A program made the translations under genes and the position numbers. This document shows positions 16,831 to 25,366 of a stretch of DNA of 64,000 nucleotides, piece by piece. Under the pieces are notes generated by a model. That model did not search any database. It was not told the DNA's origin and was given only the letters and a program-made list of their open reading frames with translations. Origin of the DNA: Serratia proteamaculans (GTDB lineage Bacteria > Pseudomonadota > Gammaproteobacteria > Enterobacterales > Enterobacteriaceae); contig NZ_SWDE01000003.1 in assembly GCF_013337185.1 (NCBI RefSeq), forward strand, positions 248,001-312,000. Reading direction: 5' to 3'. The number at the start of each line of letters is the position of its first letter. Within the stretch, counting starts at the first letter, position 1.

Positions 16831-17958
16831 TCATTCGACGCGGAAAGCGCCTTCGATCATTAGCTGCCGCTGCGGCGCGCTGTAGTCGATCAGAGAGTTT
16901 TTGCTGTTGGATTTTGCCAGCGTGACCGCCAGTTCATCGGCGGTAATCGGCAGGTCGTCCTGCCAGAAGCTGGCGATGGCGTTGCGGGTAATAAAGTCGA
17001 TCAGATAGCGCTCCGGGCTGTCCTGCTGGTCGGGAAACAGGCGGGCGGCAAGTTCGGCCATCAGGGCTCGTTGCTGCGGTTGGTCGCTTTGCGCCAGCAG
17101 TTCGAGGAACGGCAACAGCAGGCGGCCACAGACCTGGCCGTGGTGATAATCACGCAAGGCGCCTACCTCGCCGGCAATGCCGTGGATCACCCCCAAACCT
17201 GCGGCGCTCAGCGTCAGCCCGCCAAGGTAGGAGGCCTGCATAATATCCTCGCGCGCCTGGGCACTGCGGTTAAGTGCCGGCCAGGCGAGCAGGAAATGGC
17301 GGATGCCGGTCAGCGACATTTCGCGCGTCATGGCGTTGGCGGTTTTGGACAAGTAGGCTTCGAATAAATGGGTGAAGGCATCGATGGCACAATAGGCCAA
17401 TACCTTGTCCGGCGTACCTTCCAGCAGCTGCGGGTCCAGAATGGCGGTATGCGGCACAAAGTTGTTATGGCGCAGCGAGGCTTTCACCTTGCTCAATTGA
17501 GTGTCGGTGATCACCGCATTCTGGGTGACTTCGCTGCCGGTACCGGCGGTGGTCGGAATGGCGATTAGCGGCAGCGTGGCTCCGCTGATTTTGGTATCGC
17601 CGATCTTTTCCATATAGCGCAGGGTCGGTAGCGGGTGCTCCACCAGGGCGGCGAACGCTTTGGCGGCATCCAGCACGCTGCCACCGCCGATGGCGACGAC
17701 ACGCTGGGCTTTTCCGCGCCAGCGTGCCACCCAGGCGTCTATCTCCTGCGGTGAGGCTTCGTGGCTGACGATCTCGGTGCCGATCAACAGCGGTGTCAAC
17801 GCATCGGCCAGAGAAGAGTACACCGCGCCATTGAGGAATGAACGACAGCTAAACAGCAGCGTCGGCTGCGGGTCAGCGGTCAATAATGGGATCAGTTGGC
17901 TGATACTGCCGTGGCCGAACCAGGTATGGCGGTTGGCGATCGTCAGGCTGGTAGTCAT
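16831..17958 (-). CDS. Iron-containing alcohol dehydrogenase family protein
   Basis: 375-residue group III alcohol dehydrogenase. GGGSVLDAAKAFA binds NAD(P), followed by IPTTAGTGSEVTQNAV. Metal ligands are supplied by DAFTHLFEAYLS and by GVIHGIAGEVGALRDYHHGQVCG. The ATG at 17958 has GGAGAGA upstream; the longer frame to 18015 lacks a ribosome site. It is divergent from a LuxR-type gene, and the intervening region holds three palindromic boxes. The substrate is unknown; members of this family reduce or oxidise small alcohols, lactaldehyde, phosphonoacetaldehyde or hydroxy acids. Confidence 0.85.
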   Translation of the reverse strand: MTTSLTIANRHTWFGHGSISQLIPLLTADPQPTLLFSCRSFLNGAVYSSLADALTPLLIGTEIVSHEASPQEIDAWVARWRGKAQRVVAIGGGSVLDAAKAFAALVEHPLPTLRYMEKIGDTKISGATLPLIAIPTTAGTGSEVTQNAVITDTQLSKVKASLRHNNFVPHTAILDPQLLEGTPDKVLAYCAIDAFTHLFEAYLSKTANAMTREMSLTGIRHFLLAWPALNRSAQAREDIMQASYLGGLTLSAAGLGVIHGIAGEVGALRDYHHGQVCGRLLLPFLELLAQSDQPQQRALMAELAARLFPDQQDSPERYLIDFITRNAIASFWQDDLPITADELAVTLAKSNSKNSLIDYSAPQRQLMIEGAFRVE

Positions 17959-18042
17959 GGTCTCTCCTTGGCGCGCGAAAACCCCAGCATAATCCAGCCT
18001 CTGCGGCTGAACCACTGCTTTTCACTGCCTGAAAGGCATTCC

Positions 18043-18056
18043 GTTAATATATTAAC
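18043..18056. promoter_or_regulatory. TTAATATATTAA-type box (perfect palindrome)
   Basis: GTTAATATATTAAC is a perfect 14-base palindrome about 85 bases upstream of the alcohol dehydrogenase start. Near copies lie at 18196, 24996 and 30569, each upstream of amine or hpa genes. Confidence 0.5.
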
Positions 18057-18101
18057 TCTGGGCCTCTGGGCCAGACGGCAATAACCGGGCGAAGGTGTGA
18101 T

Positions 18102-18120
18102 TTGTTTAACATGTAAACAA
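18102..18120. promoter_or_regulatory. 19-base inverted repeat between the alcohol dehydrogenase and LuxR genes
   Basis: TTGTTTAACATGTAAACAA has perfect 7-base arms (TTGTTTA / TAAACAA) around a 5-base spacer. It is midway in the divergent promoter region, where an operator would control both genes. Confidence 0.5.
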
Positions 18121-18195
18121 TTGTGCTGTTGCATTTGGCGCTATTGAGTGTTTTCTATAACAAGCAGGCCACGGCATAGCCGAAATAAAGTGATT

Positions 18196-18209
18196 GTTAA
18201 TTTATTAAT
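18196..18209. promoter_or_regulatory. Second TTAATATATTAA-type box, next to the LuxR start
   Basis: GTTAATTTATTAAT differs from the 18043 box at two positions and ends 15 bases before the LuxR-type start codon at 18225. Confidence 0.35.
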
Positions 18210-18224
18210 GATGGCGAGGCGAAG

Positions 18225-18983
18225 ATGAATATTCAGGTCGAAAGATTATCAGCAGTGATCGACGCGGTGGCGACGGCACGCTTCTATCCCAGCCTGCTGG
18301 CCTGGCTGGAAGGTTTCTTCGCCTTCGATAACGCCATTGTTTACGCCTTCGAACGTGGTCAGGCACCACGCTGCCTGATCAAAACCGAGAAAGAAAACAG
18401 TGACGCGGTCAATCAACTCTACCAGCAGGGCGCTTACCTGCAGGATCCGTTTTATCAGGCGCTGAACGGCGGGGGATGCGGTGAGGTATTGACCCTGCGC
18501 CAACTGGCGCCCTGTGGTTTTTATCATACGGATTATTATCGCAATTTTTATCGCAAGACCGGCTGGCATGATGAAGCCGGCGTGCTGCTGCCGCTGACGG
18601 CGGAACGCGGGCTGGGTGTGTTTTTTGGCTCGGCACGCCAGTCTGTGGGGGTTCGTTCCCCGCAACTGGCTGACCTGCGTGACGCATTGACGCTGTTGAA
18701 AAGCGTCGCTCGTCTGCATGGCGAAGTGCGGGTTGCGCCTGCCACGCCAGATCGGGTAACCGACAGTGCCGTACAGGCGCGTTATCTGTTGACCCCACGC
18801 GAGCGTGAGATTGTGGATCTGATCCTCGACGGCTGCGGTTCACAGCAGATCGCCGATCGGCTGTTTATCAGTCTGGGCACGGTAAAAAACCACCGCAAAA
18901 ACATCTACAGCAAGCTGGATATTGGTTCGCAGGCCGAACTGTTCAGCCTGTTGCTGGCCGCGCCGCTGCGTCGCAGCGCCTGA
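18225..18983 (+). CDS. LuxR-type transcriptional regulator
   Basis: 252 residues. The C-terminal 65 (LTPREREIVDLILDGCGSQQIADRLFISLGTVKNHRKNIYSKL) form a standard LuxR/GerE helix-turn-helix. The N-terminal sensor half has no acyl-homoserine-lactone-binding signature and no receiver Asp, so this is neither a typical quorum sensor nor a response regulator. It stands between an iron-dependent alcohol dehydrogenase and an FAD oxidase-cupin pair. A related LuxR-type gene is at 24151. A GCGAGGCGAAG ribosome site precedes the ATG. Confidence 0.87.
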   Translation: MNIQVERLSAVIDAVATARFYPSLLAWLEGFFAFDNAIVYAFERGQAPRCLIKTEKENSDAVNQLYQQGAYLQDPFYQALNGGGCGEVLTLRQLAPCGFYHTDYYRNFYRKTGWHDEAGVLLPLTAERGLGVFFGSARQSVGVRSPQLADLRDALTLLKSVARLHGEVRVAPATPDRVTDSAVQARYLLTPREREIVDLILDGCGSQQIADRLFISLGTVKNHRKNIYSKLDIGSQAELFSLLLAAPLRRSA

Positions 18984-19004
18984 GTGTTAATTATTTGTTG
19001 CGAA

Positions 19005-19020
19005 TGTCCCTAAGGGGACA
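19005..19020. promoter_or_regulatory. CTAAG-centred palindrome upstream of the FAD oxidase
   Basis: TGTCCCTAAGGGGACA has perfect 6-base arms around TAAG and lies 64 bases before the oxidase start. It shares its core with two palindromes at 25117 and 25242, and both regions lie beside LuxR-type genes. Confidence 0.5.
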
Positions 19021-19083
19021 TGGTGGCCGCCGGGCCGCTTGCTGATAATCCGATGACAGAGCTGGGTCATCGGGAGTGCGGCA

Positions 19084-20385
19084 GTGAATAATAATATCGA
19101 ATCCTTAACCTATTACGCAGCAACCAAAAAGTACGATCTGCGCTTCCCGACGCTGGAAGAGGATCTGGACGTTGACGTGGTGATCATCGGCGGTGGTTTC
19201 TCCGGCATCAATACCGCGCTGGAGTTGGCGGAGCGGGGTATCACCAATATCGCTATTCTGGAAGGCCGCCATTTGGGTTACGGCGGCACCGGACGCAATG
19301 GCGGGCAGGTGATGGCCGGCATCGGCCACGATCTGGAGAAAATCAAACGTCACGTCGGCCCGGCCGGGCTGGAAACCATCTTTAAAATCAGCAATCTCGG
19401 CGCCGGGATCATTCGCGAACGGATAAAAAAATACCAAATCGATGCCGATTTCTGCTTTGGCTACGGCTACCTCGGCAGCAATGCGCGCCAGGAGAAAACC
19501 TTGCGCAGTTGGCTGAAGGAATTCAAGGCGGTCTCGCCGGATGAAGAAATTGAACTCTATACCGGCGCTGAGGTGAAGCAGGTGGTGGGATCGGACGCCT
19601 ACACCTGTGCATTGAAACACATGGGCGGCGGCCACGTGCATTCGCTCAATCTGCTACTGGGCGAGGCCCAGGCGCTGAGTGGTTACGGCGTGAAGATCTT
19701 CGAAAACAGCAGTGTGATTGACGTGGAGTATGGCCAGCGCATCAAGGTGCGCACCGCCATGGGCTCAGTGCGGGCCAACAAGATGCTGTGGGCGTGTAAC
19801 GGTTTTCTCAACGGCATGGAGCCGTTCATCTACAACAAAACCATCAATACCTATGCCTTCCAACTGGCGACCGAACCTCTGTCTGACGAGCTGATCCGCC
19901 AGATCAGCCCGATCCGCGGGGCTTACAGCGACATCCGTCCGGTGATCGACTATTACCGGGTGACCAACGAAAACCGCCTGCTGTTCGGCAGCGCTACCCG
20001 ATTGATCGAATACATTCCGGCGGATCTCAAAGCCTGGAACCGTAACCTGATGCTGAAGGTGTTCCCCTATCTGCACGACGTCAAAATTGACCTGGCCTGG
20101 GGCGGGCCGCTGTGTTGCAGCGCCAACCTGTTCCCGCAGATCGGGACTTTGCCGCAGCACGACAACGTGTTCTACGTGCAGGGTTATTCCGGCTTTGGCG
20201 TAACCCCGAGCCATATCGTTTGCAAGGTGTTGGCGGAGGGCATGAGTGAAGGATCCGATCGATACGATCTGATGAGTTCGATCCCACACGTCAATATCTT
20301 CGGCAAGGACAAACTGCGGCGGGTGATGACCACCGCCGGCAAGGTGTGGCACCAGACATCCGGCTACTGGAAAGGCCGCCGTTAA
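19084..20385 (+). CDS. FAD-dependent amine/amino acid oxidoreductase (PuuB/DAO family)
   Basis: 433 residues of the D-amino-acid-oxidase fold: dinucleotide-binding VVIIGGGFSGINTALELAERG at about 32-52, GGTGRNGGQVMAGIGHD behind it, and the FAD-contacting C-terminal NVFYVQGYSGFGVTPSH. E. coli PuuB (gamma-glutamylputrescine oxidase) is the closest remembered type, but no puuA, puuC or puuD lies here, so the substrate is open. Start is GTG at 19084 with GGGAGTG upstream. A cupin gene follows 21 bases after the stop. Confidence 0.85.
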   Translation: MNNNIESLTYYAATKKYDLRFPTLEEDLDVDVVIIGGGFSGINTALELAERGITNIAILEGRHLGYGGTGRNGGQVMAGIGHDLEKIKRHVGPAGLETIFKISNLGAGIIRERIKKYQIDADFCFGYGYLGSNARQEKTLRSWLKEFKAVSPDEEIELYTGAEVKQVVGSDAYTCALKHMGGGHVHSLNLLLGEAQALSGYGVKIFENSSVIDVEYGQRIKVRTAMGSVRANKMLWACNGFLNGMEPFIYNKTINTYAFQLATEPLSDELIRQISPIRGAYSDIRPVIDYYRVTNENRLLFGSATRLIEYIPADLKAWNRNLMLKVFPYLHDVKIDLAWGGPLCCSANLFPQIGTLPQHDNVFYVQGYSGFGVTPSHIVCKVLAEGMSEGSDRYDLMSSIPHVNIFGKDKLRRVMTTAGKVWHQTSGYWKGRR

Positions 20386-20406
20386 TTGTTATCACAGGAG
20401 AGAGAA

Positions 20407-20772
20407 ATGAAACCATTACTGCTTAAACAACCGCTGCCTGAACTGCTGGACATTGGCAGCGTCAGCAACCTGGGTGCCACCGTGATCGCCGGTGAGCCGA
20501 ACGTCGGCGTGGCGGGCATTTTTGGGGAGGCGACCGACAACCTGAGCTGCGGTATCTTTAGCTGCACCCGTGGCATCTTCGTGATGGAGTATCCGTTCGC
20601 CGAACATGCCACGGTGTGGGAAGGCACGGCGACCCTGACCGACGAGAACACCGGTCAATCCGTAAAGTATCAGGCCGGTGACTCATGGTTTGTCGAAAAG
20701 GGGACCCCGGTGCGCTGGGAGATTACCTCCGATCGCTTTGTGAAACACTATCTGGCGATTGTCGAAGGCTGA
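20407..20772 (+). CDS. Small cupin protein (DUF861-type)
   Basis: 121-residue single-domain cupin with ECupin-like VMEYPFAEHATVWEGTATLT and AGDSWFVEKGTPVRWEI. Such DUF861 cupins accompany amine oxidases and ureidoglycine-type enzymes, but their roles are mostly undefined. An AGGAGAG ribosome site lies just before the ATG and the gene is co-directional with the FAD oxidase, so the two form one operon. Confidence 0.8.
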   Translation: MKPLLLKQPLPELLDIGSVSNLGATVIAGEPNVGVAGIFGEATDNLSCGIFSCTRGIFVMEYPFAEHATVWEGTATLTDENTGQSVKYQAGDSWFVEKGTPVRWEITSDRFVKHYLAIVEG

Positions 20773-20781
20773 TGCCGAACT

Positions 20782-20807
20782 TCCCCCTTTCCGCCGGGAA
20801 AGGGGGA
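20782..20807. terminator. Stem-loop between convergent cupin and hydrolase genes
   Basis: TCCCCCTTTCC and GGAAAGGGGGA are exact 11-base arms around a GCCG loop in the 39-base gap between two convergent genes. The arms carry no long T tail but would form a very stable bidirectional hairpin. Confidence 0.6.
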
Positions 20808-20811
20808 CTCG

Positions 20812-21618
20812 CTAGCCCAGCACCCGCTCAATAAAATCGCCGATCCGCCTTAATATCTGATCCTTGTTGGTCTCGTTAAAGCTTTCATGCCGTCCGCCCG
20901 GATTGATCATGACTTCAAAATCTTTACCCTTCAGCAGGTTAATGGCGGTTTGTGATTGTGCCATTAGCACCAGCCGGTCGTCCTCGCCGTGTATCCACAG
21001 CGTGGGCAATGTGCCAAAGCCTGGCCCGGCGTTGATTTTGGCCTGCATCTGCTGGATGGCGTGCAATGTTGGGCGTTTGAATGGCCCATGCCACACCAGC
21101 GGATCGGCCTGATAGGCAATGCCGACCGCCGGATCGCGCGACAGGGTGGCGGTATCTAGCGGCTCATCGGGGATCTTCGGTAACGCCAGCAGATCGGAGA
21201 TCTGGGTTCTTTCGCCGATCAACGGGCCTGACAGCACCAGCGCACGCAGGTTATCGCCATAACGCTGAACGTAACGGGTGGCGATCATGCCGCCCATGGA
21301 ATGGCCTATGACCACCAGCGGCAGATCAGGGTGCAATGCCTTAAAATGCTCAACTGTGCGGTGAACGTCGTCGACTACAGCATCATAATCCTCAATCAAT
21401 ACGCGTTCACCCTGTGACAATCCATGGCCGAGATGGTCGGGGCCGAATACCCGTGCGCCCTGCGCCTCTAAGGTGCGCGCCACGTACTGATAGCGGCCCA
21501 GATGTTCGCCGTAACCGTGCACCAATAGCGCCAGAAAGCGCGGCTGGTCATGGCCCCAGTCATGCACTGCGATATCGCCCTGGCTGCCTTTGATAAAGCT
21601 GATTTTTTGTTCAGACAT
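20812..21618 (-). CDS. Alpha/beta hydrolase, monoacylglycerol-lipase-like
   Basis: 268 residues with the lipase-type nucleophile elbow GHSMGG (Ser at about 96), oxyanion-side LLVHGYGEHLGRY, acid HGEDDRLV and catalytic His in PGGRHESFNE. The HGxGEHxGRY and GPDHLGHGLSQGERV blocks are typical of Hydrolase_4 / monoacylglycerol lipase-like proteins. It lies downstream of the HDAC-family gene on the same strand with an 89-base gap, so co-transcription is possible. The natural ester is unknown. Confidence 0.83.
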   Translation of the reverse strand: MSEQKISFIKGSQGDIAVHDWGHDQPRFLALLVHGYGEHLGRYQYVARTLEAQGARVFGPDHLGHGLSQGERVLIEDYDAVVDDVHRTVEHFKALHPDLPLVVIGHSMGGMIATRYVQRYGDNLRALVLSGPLIGERTQISDLLALPKIPDEPLDTATLSRDPAVGIAYQADPLVWHGPFKRPTLHAIQQMQAKINAGPGFGTLPTLWIHGEDDRLVLMAQSQTAINLLKGKDFEVMINPGGRHESFNETNKDQILRRIGDFIERVLG

Positions 21619-21676
21619 ATCATTGTTCTCATCGGAAGGGTCATATTCAGCGTAGCGGCAAAGCCAGAATTGCCAA

Positions 21677-21698
21677 GGGGCACAACGTGCTGTGCCCC
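21677..21698 (-). terminator. Stem-loop after the HDAC-family gene
   Basis: GGGGCACA and TGTGCCCC arms around ACGTGC lie just downstream of the minus-strand HDAC-family stop. There is no T tract, so it may slow rather than end transcription into the hydrolase gene. Confidence 0.4.
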
Positions 21699-21707
21699 GA
21701 AGAGAAA

Positions 21708-22820
21708 TTACAGTTTGAATTGTTGTGCCAGCCGGTCGATAGCCTGACGCTGGAACTGATTAAAGGCCTCGCGTGGCTGCTGTTGCTGGATAAAGGCCAG
21801 CAGCGGATCCTGCACTTCGGTGCGGATGCCGCTGAGCTGCTCCATCACCGCCAGGCCGCAGAACGGCACGTAGGATTCGGCGTACCCCCCTTCGTGTACC
21901 ATCACCAGTTTGCCGTTGCACAGACGATCGGCGGCGTCCTGCACCAAAGCCGTCATGCTGCGAAAACTGTCGCTGTGCAACTGCATGCGTGCCAAGGGAT
22001 CGATGGCGTTGGCATCGTAGCCACAGGCGACAATGATCAGTTCCGGCTGGAATTGCTCCAGCGCCGGGATAACGATTTGGCGCATCGCATACAGGTAGCC
22101 GTCGTCACCGGCACCGGCCAGCAGCGGAATATTGATGTTATGGCCTTCACCCGCTCCGGCACCACGGTCTTGTTCACCGGAATACCCGGCGGGGAAGCAC
22201 CCGTCCTGATGCAGCGACAGCGTCAACACGTCGTCCCGCTGCCAGTAGATATGCTGGGTACCATTGCCGTGATGTACGTCCCAGTCGAGCACCGCGACTT
22301 TGCCCAGGCCGTATTTAGCCTTGGCTCGTTCGATGGCGATCGGGATATTGGCCAAAAAGCAAAAGCCCATCGACTGGTCCGGCAGGCAGTGGTGGCCGGG
22401 TGGGCGCGACAGCGCATAGGCGTTTTCCAGTTCGCCCTGCAGTACCGCTTCGACGGCGGCGCAGGCCAACCCGGCGGACAGTTTGGCGATTTCATAACTG
22501 CCCGGCCCCAGCGGGGCTTCCTCTCCCAGCATACCGCCGCCGTTGTCGCTTAACTGTTTGAAACGTTGCAGATAGTCGGCCGGGTGAATGCGCAGCAGGT
22601 CTTCATCGGTCGCCAGCTCGGCGCTCAGCAGTGTGAGCTGGCGCGACAGGCCGGACACGTCCATCAGGTTCTTCATCCTCCGTTTGGTCTCCGGTGACTC
22701 GGCATGGCCGGCCCCCGAAGGCGGTTGCACCCAGCCGCCGACCGGCAGTGTGGTGGCGTGCAGGCCGGTGCTGTGCCAGAAGCAGCGTTCATCAAACAAG
22801 AAACCGGTTTTTCTTTTCAC
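21708..22820 (-). CDS. Class II histone-deacetylase family amidohydrolase
   Basis: 370-residue zinc amidohydrolase of the HDAC/acetylpolyamine amidohydrolase superfamily. Active-site blocks are complete: RPPGHHC (tandem His), VAVLDWDVHHGNGTQ (zinc Asp and His), VACGYDANAIDPLARM (second zinc Asp) and VMVHEGGYAE. Bacterial members deacetylate acetylpolyamines or other small acetamides. It overlaps no gene but starts 13 bases after an MFS carrier stop, so uptake of an N-acyl compound and its deacylation are probably linked. The acyl substrate is not visible from sequence. Confidence 0.88.
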   Translation of the reverse strand: MKRKTGFLFDERCFWHSTGLHATTLPVGGWVQPPSGAGHAESPETKRRMKNLMDVSGLSRQLTLLSAELATDEDLLRIHPADYLQRFKQLSDNGGGMLGEEAPLGPGSYEIAKLSAGLACAAVEAVLQGELENAYALSRPPGHHCLPDQSMGFCFLANIPIAIERAKAKYGLGKVAVLDWDVHHGNGTQHIYWQRDDVLTLSLHQDGCFPAGYSGEQDRGAGAGEGHNINIPLLAGAGDDGYLYAMRQIVIPALEQFQPELIIVACGYDANAIDPLARMQLHSDSFRSMTALVQDAADRLCNGKLVMVHEGGYAESYVPFCGLAVMEQLSGIRTEVQDPLLAFIQQQQPREAFNQFQRQAIDRLAQQFKL

Positions 22821-22833
22821 CTTTTTACTCCTG

Positions 22834-24006
22834 TTAAACGGCGCGGCGTGCGCGCGGTGAAGCCAACAAAATCAACAGTAACGACAGCAAGGAGCAGCCC
22901 AGCGCACCGGCCAGCAGTGCGTCGAAACCGCCGAAAGATTCAATCAGATAACCGGCCAGCGTCGGGCCAATCGCCATCCCACCGCCAATCACCAGATTGA
23001 TGCTGTTCATCAACTTGCCGTTGTTATCCAGCCCGGCGACGCGAGCCAGAATAAACGGCAGTACAAAGGTCCAGGTGAATTTGAACAACACGGCGGCCAC
23101 CGCAAAGCGCAGCAGCAGGGGCTCACGAGTCAGCAGCGCGATGCCGGCGATCAACAAGCCATAGCTCAGCCAAATCAGTCGATTACCCGCGTGTCGCACC
23201 CGGATTAACGCCGCACCTCCGGCACCGGCGATGCCGAACAGCGTGGCCGTGGCCAGTATCTGTCCGCTATTGACCGGCGAAAGGCCGGCAGCGGCAGCGA
23301 TGCTGCCGATAAAGGTCCAGACCGCGCTCAGGCTGATGTAAAAAGTCAGTACCGCCAGCACGGCGAAGGCTTTACGCAGCCAGGGGGTTGTAGCGTGATG
23401 GGCGGCGGATGGCACCGGGTGAAACCCGCTGGGGAAGGCAGCGATCAGCGGCAGGCAGCACAGCATGATAGCCGCCAGGATCAGATAGACCGCCATCAGG
23501 CCAAAATGGGCAAACAATGCAGGCAGGACCAGCAGCCCGATCGTTCCCAGCACCAGTTGGCCCAGTACCCACAGGGCATAGACCCGGCTGGGGTTGGCGG
23601 TGCCGGCGGCGCAGGTGATGCACAGGATCATCAAGGTGCCGCCCGCCAGCGAAGCGACAAAGCGCAACCCCAGCAGCAGGCTGAAATCGTTGACCCAAGC
23701 CGAGGCCAGGTTACCGGCGATAAACATCCCTGCCGCCAGCGCTGCCACCCGGCGCCAGTTAACGCGACCAATCCACCACCAGGCGGGCAGCGTGGCCAGG
23801 CTCATCGCCCCCAGTTCGGTTGAAAACAGGTGGCCGACTTGCGCCGGGGTCAGCTGCCACTGGCTGGCCAGTTGTGCCGCTACCGCCGGTGCGGTCATCA
23901 GGATGCCAGGCGCAATGGCGGCAAAGATAATAATGGCGGTCAACAGCCGCGGCGGGCAGGGGAGGGCCGCCCCGGCTGCGGGTACGGAAACAGAATCACT
24001 GGACAT
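22834..24006 (-). CDS. MFS transporter
   Basis: 390 residues with about twelve hydrophobic helices (PRLLTAIIIFAAIAPGILMTAP first). It is a small MFS carrier lacking the classic sugar-porter signatures. The ATG at 24006 is preferred because GGAGATAA lies upstream; the longer frame to 24084 adds a non-hydrophobic stretch without a ribosome site. It precedes the HDAC-family gene in one transcript. The upstream region contains AATTAACGCGTTTAATT (24100-24116), an AT inverted repeat. Confidence 0.8.
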   Translation of the reverse strand: MSSDSVSVPAAGAALPCPPRLLTAIIIFAAIAPGILMTAPAVAAQLASQWQLTPAQVGHLFSTELGAMSLATLPAWWWIGRVNWRRVAALAAGMFIAGNLASAWVNDFSLLLGLRFVASLAGGTLMILCITCAAGTANPSRVYALWVLGQLVLGTIGLLVLPALFAHFGLMAVYLILAAIMLCCLPLIAAFPSGFHPVPSAAHHATTPWLRKAFAVLAVLTFYISLSAVWTFIGSIAAAAGLSPVNSGQILATATLFGIAGAGGAALIRVRHAGNRLIWLSYGLLIAGIALLTREPLLLRFAVAAVLFKFTWTFVLPFILARVAGLDNNGKLMNSINLVIGGGMAIGPTLAGYLIESFGGFDALLAGALGCSLLSLLLILLASPRARRAV

Positions 24007-24150
24007 AAAAATTATCTCCACCGGGCAAGTCTGGGTCAGATATATCCGCGGTACCCTATTTTGGGCAGGCGGAAACCGCGCCATTAATGAATGGCGAATA
24101 ATTAACGCGTTTAATTTATCGGTTATAAGCCATTGCTATGGCTTAATTTA

Positions 24151-24798
24151 TTAACCGTGCGCAATAAAGCTGCTGGCGACCAATTCGGTGCGATTGACGA
24201 CTTCGGTTTTGGCAAAAATATTACGCATATGGGTTTTTACTGTGGAAAGGGAAATACCCAATTTCAGTGCTATGCGTTTATTACTGGCCCCTTCGCGCAC
24301 CATATTGACGATCTCTTGCTCCTTGGCGGTCAGCAATTGGGCCTCCCCGCCGGGCAACAGATCGCGGGTCGCCAGTTCTATCAGCGGCATCACCGCCCGC
24401 AGGCGACCGCGTTCGAGTTCGGTAAACGGCGTATCGCGAATCAAAGACACCCCGGCGACAATGCGCTTACGCTGGCGGATAAATATCTCCGTCATATCGC
24501 GCATATTATTGGGCAGCATAAAGTCATGATAATAATGGCGGTTATTGTTGATTGCCGCCGGGCTCATCCCGACCATATTGATATCCTGCTGGTGGAAGTT
24601 GGCCGGTTTAAGCGGGTCAATCTGCTGGAAATGGTTCAAATACTGCTGATGGGTTTTATCGGAAATGTCATGCAAAATATAATGGTCTGGCCGCAGATCC
24701 GAGTTCACCAAATAAAATACCCCGGCGGATACCGGGATCAGGTGCGCAATGGTGTTCAGGCAGCTAGTGATAAAGGCATCGGATGGTGTAGTGTGCAT
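24151..24798 (-). CDS. LuxR-type regulator, possibly MoaR-like
   Basis: 215 residues ending in a LuxR/GerE helix-turn-helix (LTAKEQEIVNMVREGASNKRIALKLGISLSTVKTHMRNIFAKT). The N-terminal domain has no receiver or AHL signature. It faces a long (568-base) promoter region shared with the permease-SDR-MoaF operon. Klebsiella MoaR, the activator of the monoamine regulon, is likewise a short protein with a LuxR-type C terminus, so a similar role is plausible; that rests on size and context. It could equally control the MFS-HDAC genes downstream. Confidence 0.82.
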   Translation of the reverse strand: MHTTPSDAFITSCLNTIAHLIPVSAGVFYLVNSDLRPDHYILHDISDKTHQQYLNHFQQIDPLKPANFHQQDINMVGMSPAAINNNRHYYHDFMLPNNMRDMTEIFIRQRKRIVAGVSLIRDTPFTELERGRLRAVMPLIELATRDLLPGGEAQLLTAKEQEIVNMVREGASNKRIALKLGISLSTVKTHMRNIFAKTEVVNRTELVASSFIAHG

Positions 24799-24995
24799 GA
24801 TTCATTTCCTCCTTTTATCATTCAGACTGGAGAACTGCCGCGGTCAATATATGAACGATACAAGCATAGTTGTAGCAATTTCGCAACACAATAAAAACAT
24901 ATTAACAACGTGAGCCGGATTGCAATAAAATACATAAATAACAAGGTGACGGCCGGTGGTTGAAGTCCCAGGTGGTCATTGGGTGCCCATATTTC

Positions 24996-25009
24996 ATTAA
25001 TATATTAAC
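24996..25009. promoter_or_regulatory. TTAATATATTAA-type box upstream of the moa-like operon
   Basis: ATTAATATATTAAC matches the 18043 palindrome at 13 of 14 positions. It lies between the LuxR-type gene and the permease gene. Confidence 0.45.
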
Positions 25010-25116
25010 GAGTGTGCTGTGTCCTTCCCGCTGAATTTACAGCGATTTCCCATTTAGAGTGACGTCCCCACCACGAATCGTCCTTTTATCACCCCCGTTT
25101 AGCCGCCATCGGCGTC

Positions 25117-25132
25117 TCGTTCCTAAGAACGA
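25117..25132. promoter_or_regulatory. CTAAG palindrome, first copy before the permease
   Basis: TCGTTCCTAAGAACGA has exact 6-base arms (TCGTTC / GAACGA). It is followed by TAGAC, as the second copy is followed by TAGTC. Confidence 0.5.
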
Positions 25133-25241
25133 TAGACAAACGCAACCTCTCTTATTCCCCGGTAAAAACCGCTTCGATCCGGTTAAAACCATAACGGTTG
25201 GCCGGGCGACCAGGGTAAGACGAAAAAGCTATGGCTCGGCC

Positions 25242-25257
25242 TCGTTCTTAAGGACGA
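25242..25257. promoter_or_regulatory. TTAAG palindrome, second copy before the permease
   Basis: TCGTTCTTAAGGACGA repeats the 25117 element with two changes that alter one position in each half. It ends 110 bases before the permease ATG. Paired copies support an operator for a dimeric or tetrameric activator. Confidence 0.5.
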
Positions 25258-25366
25258 TAGTCAGCATTTTCTTTTCCTCTCTATAGTGATATTGCCGCCA
25301 CTGGCGACGTTACACCTGCAAATGCAACATCAGGGCAAAACGATAAAACTATAAGAGGAAATACCC

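Larger units (their letters stand above)
24799..25366. other. 568-base divergent promoter region
   Basis: No gene is convincing here; a 75-codon frame at 25059 lacks a ribosome site and has no domain-like composition. The stretch carries a TTAATATATTAA box (24996-25009), a TATTAAC half site at about 24899-24905, and two 16-base palindromes (25117, 25242) spaced 125 bases apart. Its length suggests layered regulation of the permease operon. Confidence 0.6.

Noticed and set aside
25059-25286. 75-codon ORF in the promoter region of the moa-like permease
   Set aside because: No ribosome site, basic low-complexity composition, and it spans both operator palindromes.
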